The translations under genes and the position numbers were made by a program. Below are positions 25,899-33,300 of a DNA stretch of 64,000 nucleotides, one piece after another; the stretch's first letter is position 1, and each line of letters opens with the position of its first letter. The notes beneath the pieces are model-generated. The model did no database searches. It had not been told where the DNA came from and saw nothing but the letters and a program-made list of their open reading frames with translations. This DNA is from Pedobacter fastidiosus. Lineage in GTDB: Bacteria > Bacteroidota > Bacteroidia > Sphingobacteriales > Sphingobacteriaceae. The stretch covers positions 139,074 through 203,073 of the forward strand of contig NZ_JACRYL010000003.1 of assembly GCF_014306625.1 (NCBI RefSeq). Direction: 5' to 3'.

Positions 25899-27134
25899 AT
25901 GAACACCACAACTCGCTTTAAGCTCTCTACCATGATGTTTCTAGAATTTTTTATCTGGGGCGCATGGTTTGTTACTTTAGGAACATTCCTTGGGAACAAT
26001 TTAAAGGCTACAGGTTCTGAAACAGGAGCCGTATTTTCTACTCAATCTTGGGGAGCTATTATTGCTCCTTTTATTGTTGGCTTAATTGCTGACAGATATT
26101 TTAACGCTGAAAAAATCTTGGGCGTTCTTCATATCGTTGGCGCAGTTTTAATGTATCAAATGTATAAAGCAGCTGATGTGAGTGTGTTCTATCCTTATGT
26201 TTTAGGCTACATGATTTTATTTATGCCAACGCTTGCATTAGTTAACTCTGTTTCTTTTAATCAGATGAAAGATCCGGAAAAAGAATTTGCAAACATTCGC
26301 GTATTCGGAACCATCGGATGGATTATAGCTGGCTTATTAATCAGTTTTGTTTTTCATTGGGATTCTCCTGAAGGAATTCAATCTGGATTGTTAAAAAACA
26401 CTTTTTTAATGGCTGGAATCGTATCTCTTATTTTAGGATTGTTTAGTTTCTCTTTACCAGCTACACCACCAAAAGTTTCTGAAGGCGGTGTAAAAGTTAG
26501 AGATATTTTAGGCTTGGATGCATTGAAATTATTAAAAGATAAAAACTTTGCCATCTTCTTCATCTCCTCTATCTTAATCTGTATTCCATTGGCATTCTAT
26601 TATCAAAATGCTGGACTTTTCTTAGCAGATATTAAAGTATCTAATCCAACAGGAAAAATGGCAATAGGCCAAGTTTCCGAAGCACTATTTTTGCTTGCAA
26701 TTCCAGTATTCTTTTCAAAATACGGTTTTAAGAAAACTATTTTGGTTGGTATGTTAGCGTGGGCTGTACGTTACGTACTTTTCGCTTATGGCAATGCGGA
26801 TAACTTAAGTTTTATGTTGATTATCGGAATTGCACTTCATGGTGTGTGCTATGATTTCTTCTTTGTTTCTGGTCAAATTTATACCAATTCAAAAGCTGGC
26901 GAGCAAGTTAAAAGTGCCGCACAAGGTATAATTACACTGGCAACTTACGGCGTTGGTATGCTAATTGGTTTTATAGTTGCCGGCCATATAACAGATCTAT
27001 ACAAAACTGGAAATATAACGGATTGGAAAATGATCTGGATAATCCCAGCGGGAATAGCAGCCGTAGTTTTCGTACTTTTTGCAGTTTTATTTAACGATAA
27101 AACCAAATCAGAAATAGAAGCAAACGCCATTTAA
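25899..27134 (+). CDS. MFS permease, nucleoside:H+ symporter-like
   Basis: 411 residues and about 12 hydrophobic segments. FKLSTMMFLEFFIWGAWFVTLGTFLG at the N-terminus, GLIADRYFNAEKILGVLHI after helix 2, and LVNSVSFNQMKDPEKEFANIRVFGTIGWIIAGL in the middle are signatures of the NupG/XapB nucleoside-symporter branch of the MFS. In Bacteroidota this branch often sits in sugar-catabolic clusters, so the cargo need not be a nucleoside. The next gene follows after one base, so it is in the same operon as the isomerase-like proteins; I infer it brings a periplasmically processed sugar into the cytoplasm. Confidence 0.88.
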   Translation: MNTTTRFKLSTMMFLEFFIWGAWFVTLGTFLGNNLKATGSETGAVFSTQSWGAIIAPFIVGLIADRYFNAEKILGVLHIVGAVLMYQMYKAADVSVFYPYVLGYMILFMPTLALVNSVSFNQMKDPEKEFANIRVFGTIGWIIAGLLISFVFHWDSPEGIQSGLLKNTFLMAGIVSLILGLFSFSLPATPPKVSEGGVKVRDILGLDALKLLKDKNFAIFFISSILICIPLAFYYQNAGLFLADIKVSNPTGKMAIGQVSEALFLLAIPVFFSKYGFKKTILVGMLAWAVRYVLFAYGNADNLSFMLIIGIALHGVCYDFFFVSGQIYTNSKAGEQVKSAAQGIITLATYGVGMLIGFIVAGHITDLYKTGNITDWKMIWIIPAGIAAVVFVLFAVLFNDKTKSEIEANAI

Positions 27135-27135
27135 T

Positions 27136-28029
27136 ATGTCTTCAGATTTAAACAGAAGAAGTGCATTAAAAAACATCATCGCAGGAACTGCTGCGATTGG
27201 TGTTTCTTCCAGTTTTTCTGCTTTAGCAATGGATAAAAAAGAATCAAAGCCTATATCTACAAAACTAAAAGGCAATATAAATCATTCAGTTTGTCGTTGG
27301 TGTTTTAGTAGTTTCGATGTAGAAACACTTTGTGCTGAAGCCAAAAAGATTGGTTTAAAAGGTATAGATTTAGTTGGGCCGAAAGATTGGCCGATTTTAA
27401 AAAAGCATGGCTTAGAATCGACCATGTGTAATGGTGCAGAAATTAATTTAGTTGATGGTTTTAACGATAAAAAATTCCACGAAACACTAATTAAAAATTA
27501 TGCTGCAATGATTCCGCTAGTTGCCGAAGCCGGATATAAAAATTTAATATGCTTTAGCGGAAATCGCAGAGGAAAAGACGATGAAACCGGTTGGGCAAAT
27601 TGCGTTGAAGGTTTAAAACAACTTATTCCACTGGCAGAAAAGCATAATGTTATTTTGGTTATGGAGCTTTTGAACAGTAAAATAAATCATAAAGATTACC
27701 AATGTGATAATACGTCTTGGGGTGTAGAACTTTGCAAACGTTTAGGTTCTGAAAATTTTAAACTCCTTTACGATATTTACCACATGCAGATTGATGAAGG
27801 AAATGTAATCAGCACAATTAAAAATAATCACCAATATATTGCTCATTACCATACTGCTGGCGTTCCGGGTAGAAATGAAATTGATGATTCCCAGGAATTA
27901 TATTATCCAGCAATTATGAAAGCCATTGCCGAAACCGGCTTTAAAGGTTTCGTTGCACAAGAATTTATACCAAAAAACGAAGACAAATTTGCCTCTTTAA
28001 AAAAGGCGATTTCCATTTGTGATATTTAA
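27136..28029 (+). CDS. Tat-exported hydroxypyruvate isomerase-like TIM-barrel protein
   Basis: 297 residues with a Tat-type leader (NRRSALKNIIAGTAAIGVSS). The mature domain matches the Hyi/hydroxypyruvate isomerase branch: NHSVCRWCFSSFDVETLC, IGLKGIDLVGPKDWP, LICFSGNRRGKDDETGWANC, VILVMELLNSKINHKDYQCD, LLYDIYHMQIDEGNVI, HTAGVPGRNEIDDSQEL and FVAQEFIPK. Metal-binding Glu, Asp, His and Glu are present. Cytoplasmic Hyi interconverts hydroxypyruvate and tartronate semialdehyde; an exported version is unlikely to keep that substrate. It starts one base after the MFS permease stop codon. A role on keto sugars is inferred from context. Confidence 0.83.
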   Translation: MSSDLNRRSALKNIIAGTAAIGVSSSFSALAMDKKESKPISTKLKGNINHSVCRWCFSSFDVETLCAEAKKIGLKGIDLVGPKDWPILKKHGLESTMCNGAEINLVDGFNDKKFHETLIKNYAAMIPLVAEAGYKNLICFSGNRRGKDDETGWANCVEGLKQLIPLAEKHNVILVMELLNSKINHKDYQCDNTSWGVELCKRLGSENFKLLYDIYHMQIDEGNVISTIKNNHQYIAHYHTAGVPGRNEIDDSQELYYPAIMKAIAETGFKGFVAQEFIPKNEDKFASLKKAISICDI

Positions 28030-28039
28030 TAATCCCATT

Positions 28040-28912
28040 ATGTTATCAAGAAGAAGTTTTATAGTAAGTAGCAGCATGGCTGCAGCCGCGGCACTCTTAG
28101 TTCCATCTTTCGCTTGCGTTTCCAGCAAAAAAGTTGTTGGTTTACAGCTTTACTCTCTTAGAGATGAGCTTCCAAAAGGCGTAAAAGAAACCATTGAAAA
28201 AGTTGGTAAAGCTGGTTTTTCTGAAGTTGAGACTTATGGCTTTTCTATTAAAGACCAATTTTGGGGATTTTCGCCTAGCGATTTCAAGAAACTGTTAGAT
28301 GCTAATGGCTTAAAGGCTGTTAGCGGTCATTATGGCTTAGGCACCTATCTATCTGATGGAAATACCGACGAATTAAAGGCAGCAATTGAAGCCGCAAAGG
28401 TTTTGGGCAGTGAATATGTAACCATTCCTTGGTTAGATCCAAGTGTGAGAACAAATGCCGAAGACTATAAAAAACTTGCACTGAAAATAAATGTCGCAGG
28501 TAAAATGTGTAAAGATGCTGGCTTGAGATTGGCTTATCATAACCATAATTTTGAATTTGAAAAACAAGGAGATACCACAGGTTATGAGATTCTTTTAAAA
28601 GAAACGGATAAAAACCTAGTTGATTTTGAATTGGATTTATATTGGGTTGTTCGATCTGGAAATGATCCATTGAAATTGTTTAAAGAAAATCCAGGTCGTT
28701 TTACCATGTGGCATGTTAAAGATATGGATAAAACCGACCCGAGTTTAAATGCTGAAGTTGGAACAGGATCAATCAACTTCAAACCTATTTTTGCAGAAGC
28801 TAAACTATCGGGCATGAAACATTTCTTTGTGGAGCATGAAACGAATTACAAACCTAATCCAATGGGATCAGTTACGGCAAGTTGTGCCTATATTAAAAAA
28901 GAATTGATTTAA
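28040..28912 (+). CDS. Tat-exported sugar isomerase/epimerase-like protein, tandem paralogue A
   Basis: 290 residues from MLSRRSFIVSSSMAAAAALL; the in-frame ATG at 28019 would overlap the previous gene and place extra residues before the RR motif. The leader ends PSFACVSSKK, so it may be lipidated after Tat export. TIM-barrel blocks: VGLQLYSLRDELPKG, FSEVETYGFSIKDQFWGF, VSGHYGLGTYL, LAYHNHNFEFEKQGDTTGYEIL, VDFELDLYWVVRSGNDPL, MWHVKDMDKTDP and HFFVEHETNY. It is very similar to the next gene and to the protein at 17315. The 10-bp and 8-bp gaps on either side indicate an operon. Confidence 0.85.
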   Translation: MLSRRSFIVSSSMAAAAALLVPSFACVSSKKVVGLQLYSLRDELPKGVKETIEKVGKAGFSEVETYGFSIKDQFWGFSPSDFKKLLDANGLKAVSGHYGLGTYLSDGNTDELKAAIEAAKVLGSEYVTIPWLDPSVRTNAEDYKKLALKINVAGKMCKDAGLRLAYHNHNFEFEKQGDTTGYEILLKETDKNLVDFELDLYWVVRSGNDPLKLFKENPGRFTMWHVKDMDKTDPSLNAEVGTGSINFKPIFAEAKLSGMKHFFVEHETNYKPNPMGSVTASCAYIKKELI

Positions 28913-28920
28913 GAACTGTC

Positions 28921-29790
28921 ATGAATTCAAGAAGAACTTTTATAAAACAAGTTGGATTGGTAGCTGGTGCTACATTAATAATTCCTTCTCTAGCATTTGA
29001 TAAAGTGAATAAAAATGTTGGTTTGCAATTGTATTCCTTAAGAGATGAATTGCCAAAAGACGTTAAAGGTATAATTGAAAAAGTAGCTCAGGCGGGTTAC
29101 AAAGAGGTTGAAACTTATGGCTATTCAAATGGTAAATTTTGGGGTTTAACACCAAAGGAATTTAAATCTTTATTGAGCGCTAATGGTTTAAAGGCACCGA
29201 GCGGGCATTATGGAATGGATAATTTTATTAAAACTGGAAACAGTGATAGTTTAAAAGCCGACATTGAGGCTTGCGCTGCAATTGGAGGAAAATATTTTAC
29301 AATTGCGGGCGCTCATGTTGATACATCCAAAGGTGTAGAAGGTTTTAAAAGTACCGCACTTGCCTTTAATAAAGCTGCTGAATTAGCCAAAGCTTCTGGT
29401 TTAAAATTCGCCTACCACAACCACGATTTTGAGTTTAAGAAAATTGGCGATACAACAGGATATAATGTTTACTTAAGCGAAACGGATAAAAATCTGGTTG
29501 GCTTTGAGATGGATTTATATTGGGTTGTTCGATCTGGAAATGATCCTTTAGCCTTAATCTTTGCCCATCCTGGCCGTTTCCCAATGTGGCATGTTAAAGA
29601 TATGGACAGAGCGAAACCCGAATTAAATACAGAAGTTGGAAAAGGATCAATTGATTTTAAAAGCATTTTTGCAAAGGCTAAAGAGTCTGGCATGCAGCAC
29701 TTCTTTGTAGAACACGAAAACAATTATTACCCTGATCCAATTGGATCTATAAAAACAAGTTGCGATTACATTAAGGCCAATTTAATATAA
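28921..29790 (+). CDS. Tat-exported sugar isomerase/epimerase-like protein, tandem paralogue B
   Basis: 289 residues, Tat leader NSRRTFIKQVGLVAGATLI. It matches the preceding gene block for block (VGLQLYSLRDELPKD, SGHYGMDNFIKTG, FAYHNHDFEFKKIGDTTGYN, GFEMDLYWVVRSGNDPLALI, MWHVKDMDRAKPELNTEVGKGSIDF-type end, HFFVEHENNYYPDPIGSI), so the two arose by tandem duplication. Metal ligands are conserved in both. The first loop after the second strand differs (AGAHVDTSKGV here against PWLDPSVRTN), which could alter specificity. It is the last gene of the cluster; a repeat hairpin follows. Confidence 0.85.
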   Translation: MNSRRTFIKQVGLVAGATLIIPSLAFDKVNKNVGLQLYSLRDELPKDVKGIIEKVAQAGYKEVETYGYSNGKFWGLTPKEFKSLLSANGLKAPSGHYGMDNFIKTGNSDSLKADIEACAAIGGKYFTIAGAHVDTSKGVEGFKSTALAFNKAAELAKASGLKFAYHNHDFEFKKIGDTTGYNVYLSETDKNLVGFEMDLYWVVRSGNDPLALIFAHPGRFPMWHVKDMDRAKPELNTEVGKGSIDFKSIFAKAKESGMQHFFVEHENNYYPDPIGSIKTSCDYIKANLI

Positions 29791-29796
29791 CCCTCT

Positions 29797-29885
29797 CGTC
29801 ATCTCGACTGGAGCGCCAGCGAAACGGAGAGATCTCTGAACAAAAAAAACCGTTCAAAGATTTCTCCACTGCGGTCGAAATGACG
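29797..29885. repeat. Imperfect hairpin repeat (GTCATTTCGACCGCAGTGGA type)
   Basis: The left part CGTCATCTCGACTGGAGCGC and the right part CCACTGCGGTCGAAATGACG are inverted relatives around an AGATCTCTGAACAAAA centre. This repeat type is frequent in Bacteroidota intergenic regions. Here it separates two convergent genes and may serve as their terminator. Confidence 0.7.
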
Positions 29886-29893
29886 GCATTGAA

Positions 29894-30913
29894 CTAATTC
29901 AACTTCCCCGCCAAAACACAAGTATTTTTAAACCGCTTGGTATTTCCTTTCAGGTCGAAAACATCAAATAAAACGATGTAGATTCCAATTCCACAGCTTG
30001 TACCCTGATCATTTAACCCATCCCAATTCAAATTACCTTTAGTTGCAATGGTTTGATTGACCAACAGTTTTCGAACCAATTTCCCCCGATCAGAAAAAAC
30101 ATTAACAGTTGCTAAACTAGAGTTTTCCGCCAGTTGATAATCCAGCGTTAAAAAATCTTCAAAGCCATCGCCATCTGGAGAAAAAGTTTTGGATTGAAGG
30201 TTTACGAAGTTTTCTTCTCCATTAAATTCTTGTGAATTTTTATAAGTTGGTGTAGCAAAACCAACGGTAGCAGCAGCCGATTTAAAATTATTTGGGTCAT
30301 TGGCATCTACTTCAAAAGAAACCCTTTCAATTGAAATCCCATCCTCATCCTGTATCAGTGGATGATGAATTTTTGCATTGTAATTTAATCGGTCCACAAC
30401 TTGATTACTGCTCAACAAAATCACAGATCCCTTATCATTACTATAAGCGGGTAAGCTAGTTAACTGAACAAATTGCAAGGGAAATTTTGCTTCGTAATTT
30501 AATTTAATATTAGCCTGATTGCTCGTAATTACCCAATAGGTTTTCGGTGCAATCATCAACTTTGTTAAGGAAATATTCTTAATACTTGCCGGTTCGCCAG
30601 CGGTATTTGCATTTGCTAATTGTAATTCTTTCAAATCAATTTCATGATTTGAATTATTATAAATTTCAACAAAATCTACCCCTCCGTTTCTGGGGTTAAA
30701 TAAAACTTCAGAAATTAAAATATCTCCCTTACTTATTATTTTAAGGGCATTATTCCGCGGCTTCATATTAAATAAAGCTTCAGAATATTCTATTTTATTT
30801 GGGATGGATTGTGCATTAAAATAAACCTTACTTTCTTTTGAAGCGCCAAGATTTATAATGTTTAATGCAATTTTAACGAGTAACAATAGGGATATAAGCG
30901 TAATTTTTACCAT
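29894..30913 (-). CDS. Exported lamin-tail-domain protein with FlgD/gliding-type C-terminal Ig-like domain
   Basis: 339 residues; an N-terminal hydrophobic segment (ITLISLLLLVKIALNIINLG) acts as signal or anchor. Residues about 65-200 are a lamin-tail domain: GDILISEVLFNPRNGGVDFVEIYNNSNHEIDLKELQLAN and DEDGISIERVS. Residues about 240-335 show FSPDGDGFEDFLTLDYQL, VNVFSDRGKLVRKLL and LNWDGLNDQGTSCGIGIYIVLF, the FlgD Ig-like / CHU C-terminal fold found at the ends of many secreted Bacteroidota proteins. Function unknown; a surface or matrix-binding role is likely. It diverges from asd over a 48-bp gap. Confidence 0.75.
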   Translation of the reverse strand: MVKITLISLLLLVKIALNIINLGASKESKVYFNAQSIPNKIEYSEALFNMKPRNNALKIISKGDILISEVLFNPRNGGVDFVEIYNNSNHEIDLKELQLANANTAGEPASIKNISLTKLMIAPKTYWVITSNQANIKLNYEAKFPLQFVQLTSLPAYSNDKGSVILLSSNQVVDRLNYNAKIHHPLIQDEDGISIERVSFEVDANDPNNFKSAAATVGFATPTYKNSQEFNGEENFVNLQSKTFSPDGDGFEDFLTLDYQLAENSSLATVNVFSDRGKLVRKLLVNQTIATKGNLNWDGLNDQGTSCGIGIYIVLFDVFDLKGNTKRFKNTCVLAGKLN

Positions 30914-30961
30914 ATTTGGGCTTATATCAAATGTTTATAAATATAATAATTAAAATTTAAA

Positions 30962-31951
30962 ATGAAAGTAGCAGTAGTTGGTGCAACCGGATTGGTAGGC
31001 ACCGTAATGTTAAAAGTATTGGAGGAAAGAAATTTCCCTTTAACAGAGTTAATTCCCGTAGCATCAGAAAAGAGTGTAGGCAAGGAAATTACTTTTAAGG
31101 GTAAGAAGTTCCCAATTGTTAGCATGGATACTGCAATCGGGATGAAACCAGATATCGCTTTGTTTTCTGCAGGCGGAAATACTTCATTAGAACATGCGCC
31201 ACGTTTTAAAGAAGCTGGCACAACGGTTATTGATAATTCTTCTGCTTGGAGAATGGATCCAGCTGTTAAATTAATTGTTCCCGAGGTTAATGCGCACGAG
31301 CTTTCTATCGATAATAAAATTATTGCAAACCCAAACTGTTCTACCATACAAATGGTAGTGGTTTTAAAACCTTTGCATGATAAATATAAAATTAAACGCG
31401 TTGTGGTTTCAACTTACCAATCCGTTACAGGAACTGGCGTTAAAGCAGTTGAACAATTAATGAATGAGCGTAAAGGCATTGATGGACCAAAAGCTTATCC
31501 TTACGAAATCGATTTGAATGTTCTTCCACATATAGATGTTTTCATGGAAAATGGATATACCAAAGAAGAAATGAAAATGGTTAAGGAAACGAACAAAATT
31601 ATGAGCGATGACAGCATTAAAGTTACTGCCACTACCGTTCGTATTCCGGTTATGGGTGGTCACTCAGAATCTGTTAACATCGAGTTTGAAAACGATTTCG
31701 ACATAGCAGAAGTTCGTAGTATTTTAGAAAAATCGCCAGGCATTATCGTTGTTGATGATGTTGCGAACCTAAAATACCCAATGCCTAAAGATGCGCATGA
31801 AAAAGATGAGGTTTTTGTAGGTCGAATTCGTAGAGATGAATCGGCTCTGAAAGCTTTAAACCTTTGGATTGTTGCCGATAACTTACGTAAAGGCGCTGCA
31901 ACAAACGCAGTTCAAATTGCAGAATACTTAATTCAAAAAGAATTAGTTTAA
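30962..31951 (+). CDS. asd: Aspartate-semialdehyde dehydrogenase
   Basis: 329 residues, full length. The NADP site is KVAVVGATGLVGTVMLKVLEERNFP. The nucleophile is Cys126 in NPNCSTIQMVVVLKPL. VSTYQSVTGTGVKAVEQL and RIPVMGGHSESVNIEF (with the acid-base His) are family blocks. It reduces aspartyl phosphate to aspartate semialdehyde for lysine/diaminopimelate, threonine and methionine synthesis in the cytoplasm. It stands alone here with its own terminator, divergent from the lamin-tail gene. A common essential gene; nothing unusual in it. Confidence 0.97.
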   Translation: MKVAVVGATGLVGTVMLKVLEERNFPLTELIPVASEKSVGKEITFKGKKFPIVSMDTAIGMKPDIALFSAGGNTSLEHAPRFKEAGTTVIDNSSAWRMDPAVKLIVPEVNAHELSIDNKIIANPNCSTIQMVVVLKPLHDKYKIKRVVVSTYQSVTGTGVKAVEQLMNERKGIDGPKAYPYEIDLNVLPHIDVFMENGYTKEEMKMVKETNKIMSDDSIKVTATTVRIPVMGGHSESVNIEFENDFDIAEVRSILEKSPGIIVVDDVANLKYPMPKDAHEKDEVFVGRIRRDESALKALNLWIVADNLRKGAATNAVQIAEYLIQKELV

Positions 31952-32010
31952 AATACTTATAACGTCATGTAGATCAGATAGCTATTGGATCAGCATGAAA
32001 GCCAAATAAA

Positions 32011-32042
32011 AAAGCGATGTGTTTTTACGCATCGCTTTTTTT
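32011..32042 (+). terminator. Rho-independent terminator of asd
   Basis: AAAGCGATG and CATCGCTTT arms around a TGTTTTTACG loop, with T run to 32042, 60 bp after the asd stop. Confidence 0.9.
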
Positions 32043-32059
32043 ACGATAAAATCAATCCT

Positions 32060-32132
32060 AATCTCTAATTTATATATAAATTAGAGATTATAATCTAAAA
32101 ATTATATATAAATTAGAGATTATAATCTAAAA
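32060..32132. repeat. 30-bp perfect palindrome plus 31-bp direct repeat upstream of the AAA ATPase
   Basis: Bases 32060-32089 form a perfect palindrome (half-site AATCTCTAATTTATA). A 31-bp unit at 32070-32100 recurs exactly at 32102-32132, with the inner palindrome AGATTATAATCT in each copy. The block ends 34 bp before the ATPase start codon. It could be an operator array or an AT-rich mobile-element end. It is not a CRISPR: the copies are separated by a single base with no spacer. Confidence 0.85.
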
Positions 32133-32166
32133 TTTATATACCTTTATATAATTGATAGATAAAATT

Positions 32167-33291
32167 ATGATTGAAAGAGACTTAAATTCAGTTATTAAAT
32201 CAAAGTTTTTTAAAGGAAAAGCAGTTATAATTACGGGTGCAAGGCAGGTAGGTAAGACAACTTTATTAAAGCAACTAGTGAAAGAAACTGGATTACCATC
32301 CGTTTTTTTAAACTGCGATGAAGCTGAAGTTCGTAATGTTTTAGAAAACACAAGTGTTGAGAGGTTAAAATCGATTATTGGAAATAATAAAATAATTTTT
32401 ATTGATGAAGCCCAAAGGGTAAATGGAATAGGTATTACTTTAAAAATTATTGTTGATAATTTTGCTGATATACAGCTATTGGTTACAGGATCATCATCAC
32501 TTGAGCTGGCAACAGGAATAAAAGAACCACTAACTGGCAGGAAATTTGAATATAACCTTTTCCCTTTTTCTTTGTCAGAATTAGCAAATCACAATAGCTT
32601 ATTGGCTGAGGAGCAGGCTTTAGAGAAAAGATTAATCTATGGAAGTTATCCTGATGCCATCAATTATCCTAGTGAAGAAAAAGAACTTTTATTAAACTTA
32701 ACCAACAGCTATTTATTTAAGGATATTTTATCTCTAACAAATATTAGAAAACCGCTTCAGTTAGAAAAATTGGTTCAGGCGTTGGCTTTACAAATTGGAA
32801 ATGAAGTTTCTTACCAAGAACTCGGACAAATTATCGATGCAGATAAACAGACGGTAGAAAAGTATATCGATTTGTTGGAACAATGCTTCGTAATTTTTAA
32901 ACTTACAGCTTTTAGCAAGAACCTCCGAAACGAAATCAAGAAGAGCAGAAAAATATATTTTTACGATAACGGAATCCGAAATGCAGTAATCCAAAATTTT
33001 AGCTCTTTAGGATTAAGACAGGATACCGGAGCATTATTCGAAAATTATATCATATCTGAATTCATAAAAAAGAACAACAATAAACGAAGATTTGCCAAAT
33101 ATTATTTCTGGAGAAGTTTTCAGCAACAGGAAATAGATTTGATTGAAGAAGTAGATGGAAATATCAATGCAATTGAAATTAAGTGGAACGAAAATAAAAA
33201 AGTTAAATTTCCAACTACTTTTACCGATGCTTATTCTATTAATACAACATCTGTAATTAATAAAAAAAACTATTCGAGCTTTTTAATGTAA
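32167..33291 (+). CDS. AAA_14/DUF4143-family ATPase
   Basis: 374 residues from MIERDLNS; the TTG at 32152 is a weaker option. Walker A is G24ARQVGKTT32 and Walker B is IIFIDEAQRV (about 76-85). A sensor-like LLVTGSSSLELATGIKEPLTGRK follows. The C-terminal DUF4143 domain ends with YFWRSFQQQEIDLIEEVDGNINAIEIKW, whose Asp and Glu-x-Lys resemble a PD-(D/E)xK nuclease core. Bacteroidota genomes carry many such genes in variable positions; their role is not settled, though mobility or defence links are suspected. Preceded by the palindrome/direct-repeat block. The next gene begins 9 bp downstream. Confidence 0.88.
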   Translation: MIERDLNSVIKSKFFKGKAVIITGARQVGKTTLLKQLVKETGLPSVFLNCDEAEVRNVLENTSVERLKSIIGNNKIIFIDEAQRVNGIGITLKIIVDNFADIQLLVTGSSSLELATGIKEPLTGRKFEYNLFPFSLSELANHNSLLAEEQALEKRLIYGSYPDAINYPSEEKELLLNLTNSYLFKDILSLTNIRKPLQLEKLVQALALQIGNEVSYQELGQIIDADKQTVEKYIDLLEQCFVIFKLTAFSKNLRNEIKKSRKIYFYDNGIRNAVIQNFSSLGLRQDTGALFENYIISEFIKKNNNKRRFAKYYFWRSFQQQEIDLIEEVDGNINAIEIKWNENKKVKFPTTFTDAYSINTTSVINKKNYSSFLM

Positions 33292-33300
33292 ATATCTACA

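Noticed and set aside
28320..28670. 116-codon minus-strand frame inside the epimerase-like gene
   Set aside because: Antisense shadow of a conserved TIM-barrel gene; composition is Leu/His/Gln-rich as expected for a shadow.
32070..32132. Two exact 31-bp repeats as a possible CRISPR
   Set aside because: The copies are separated by one base, there are only two, and no cas gene is near; it is a palindrome/direct-repeat block.
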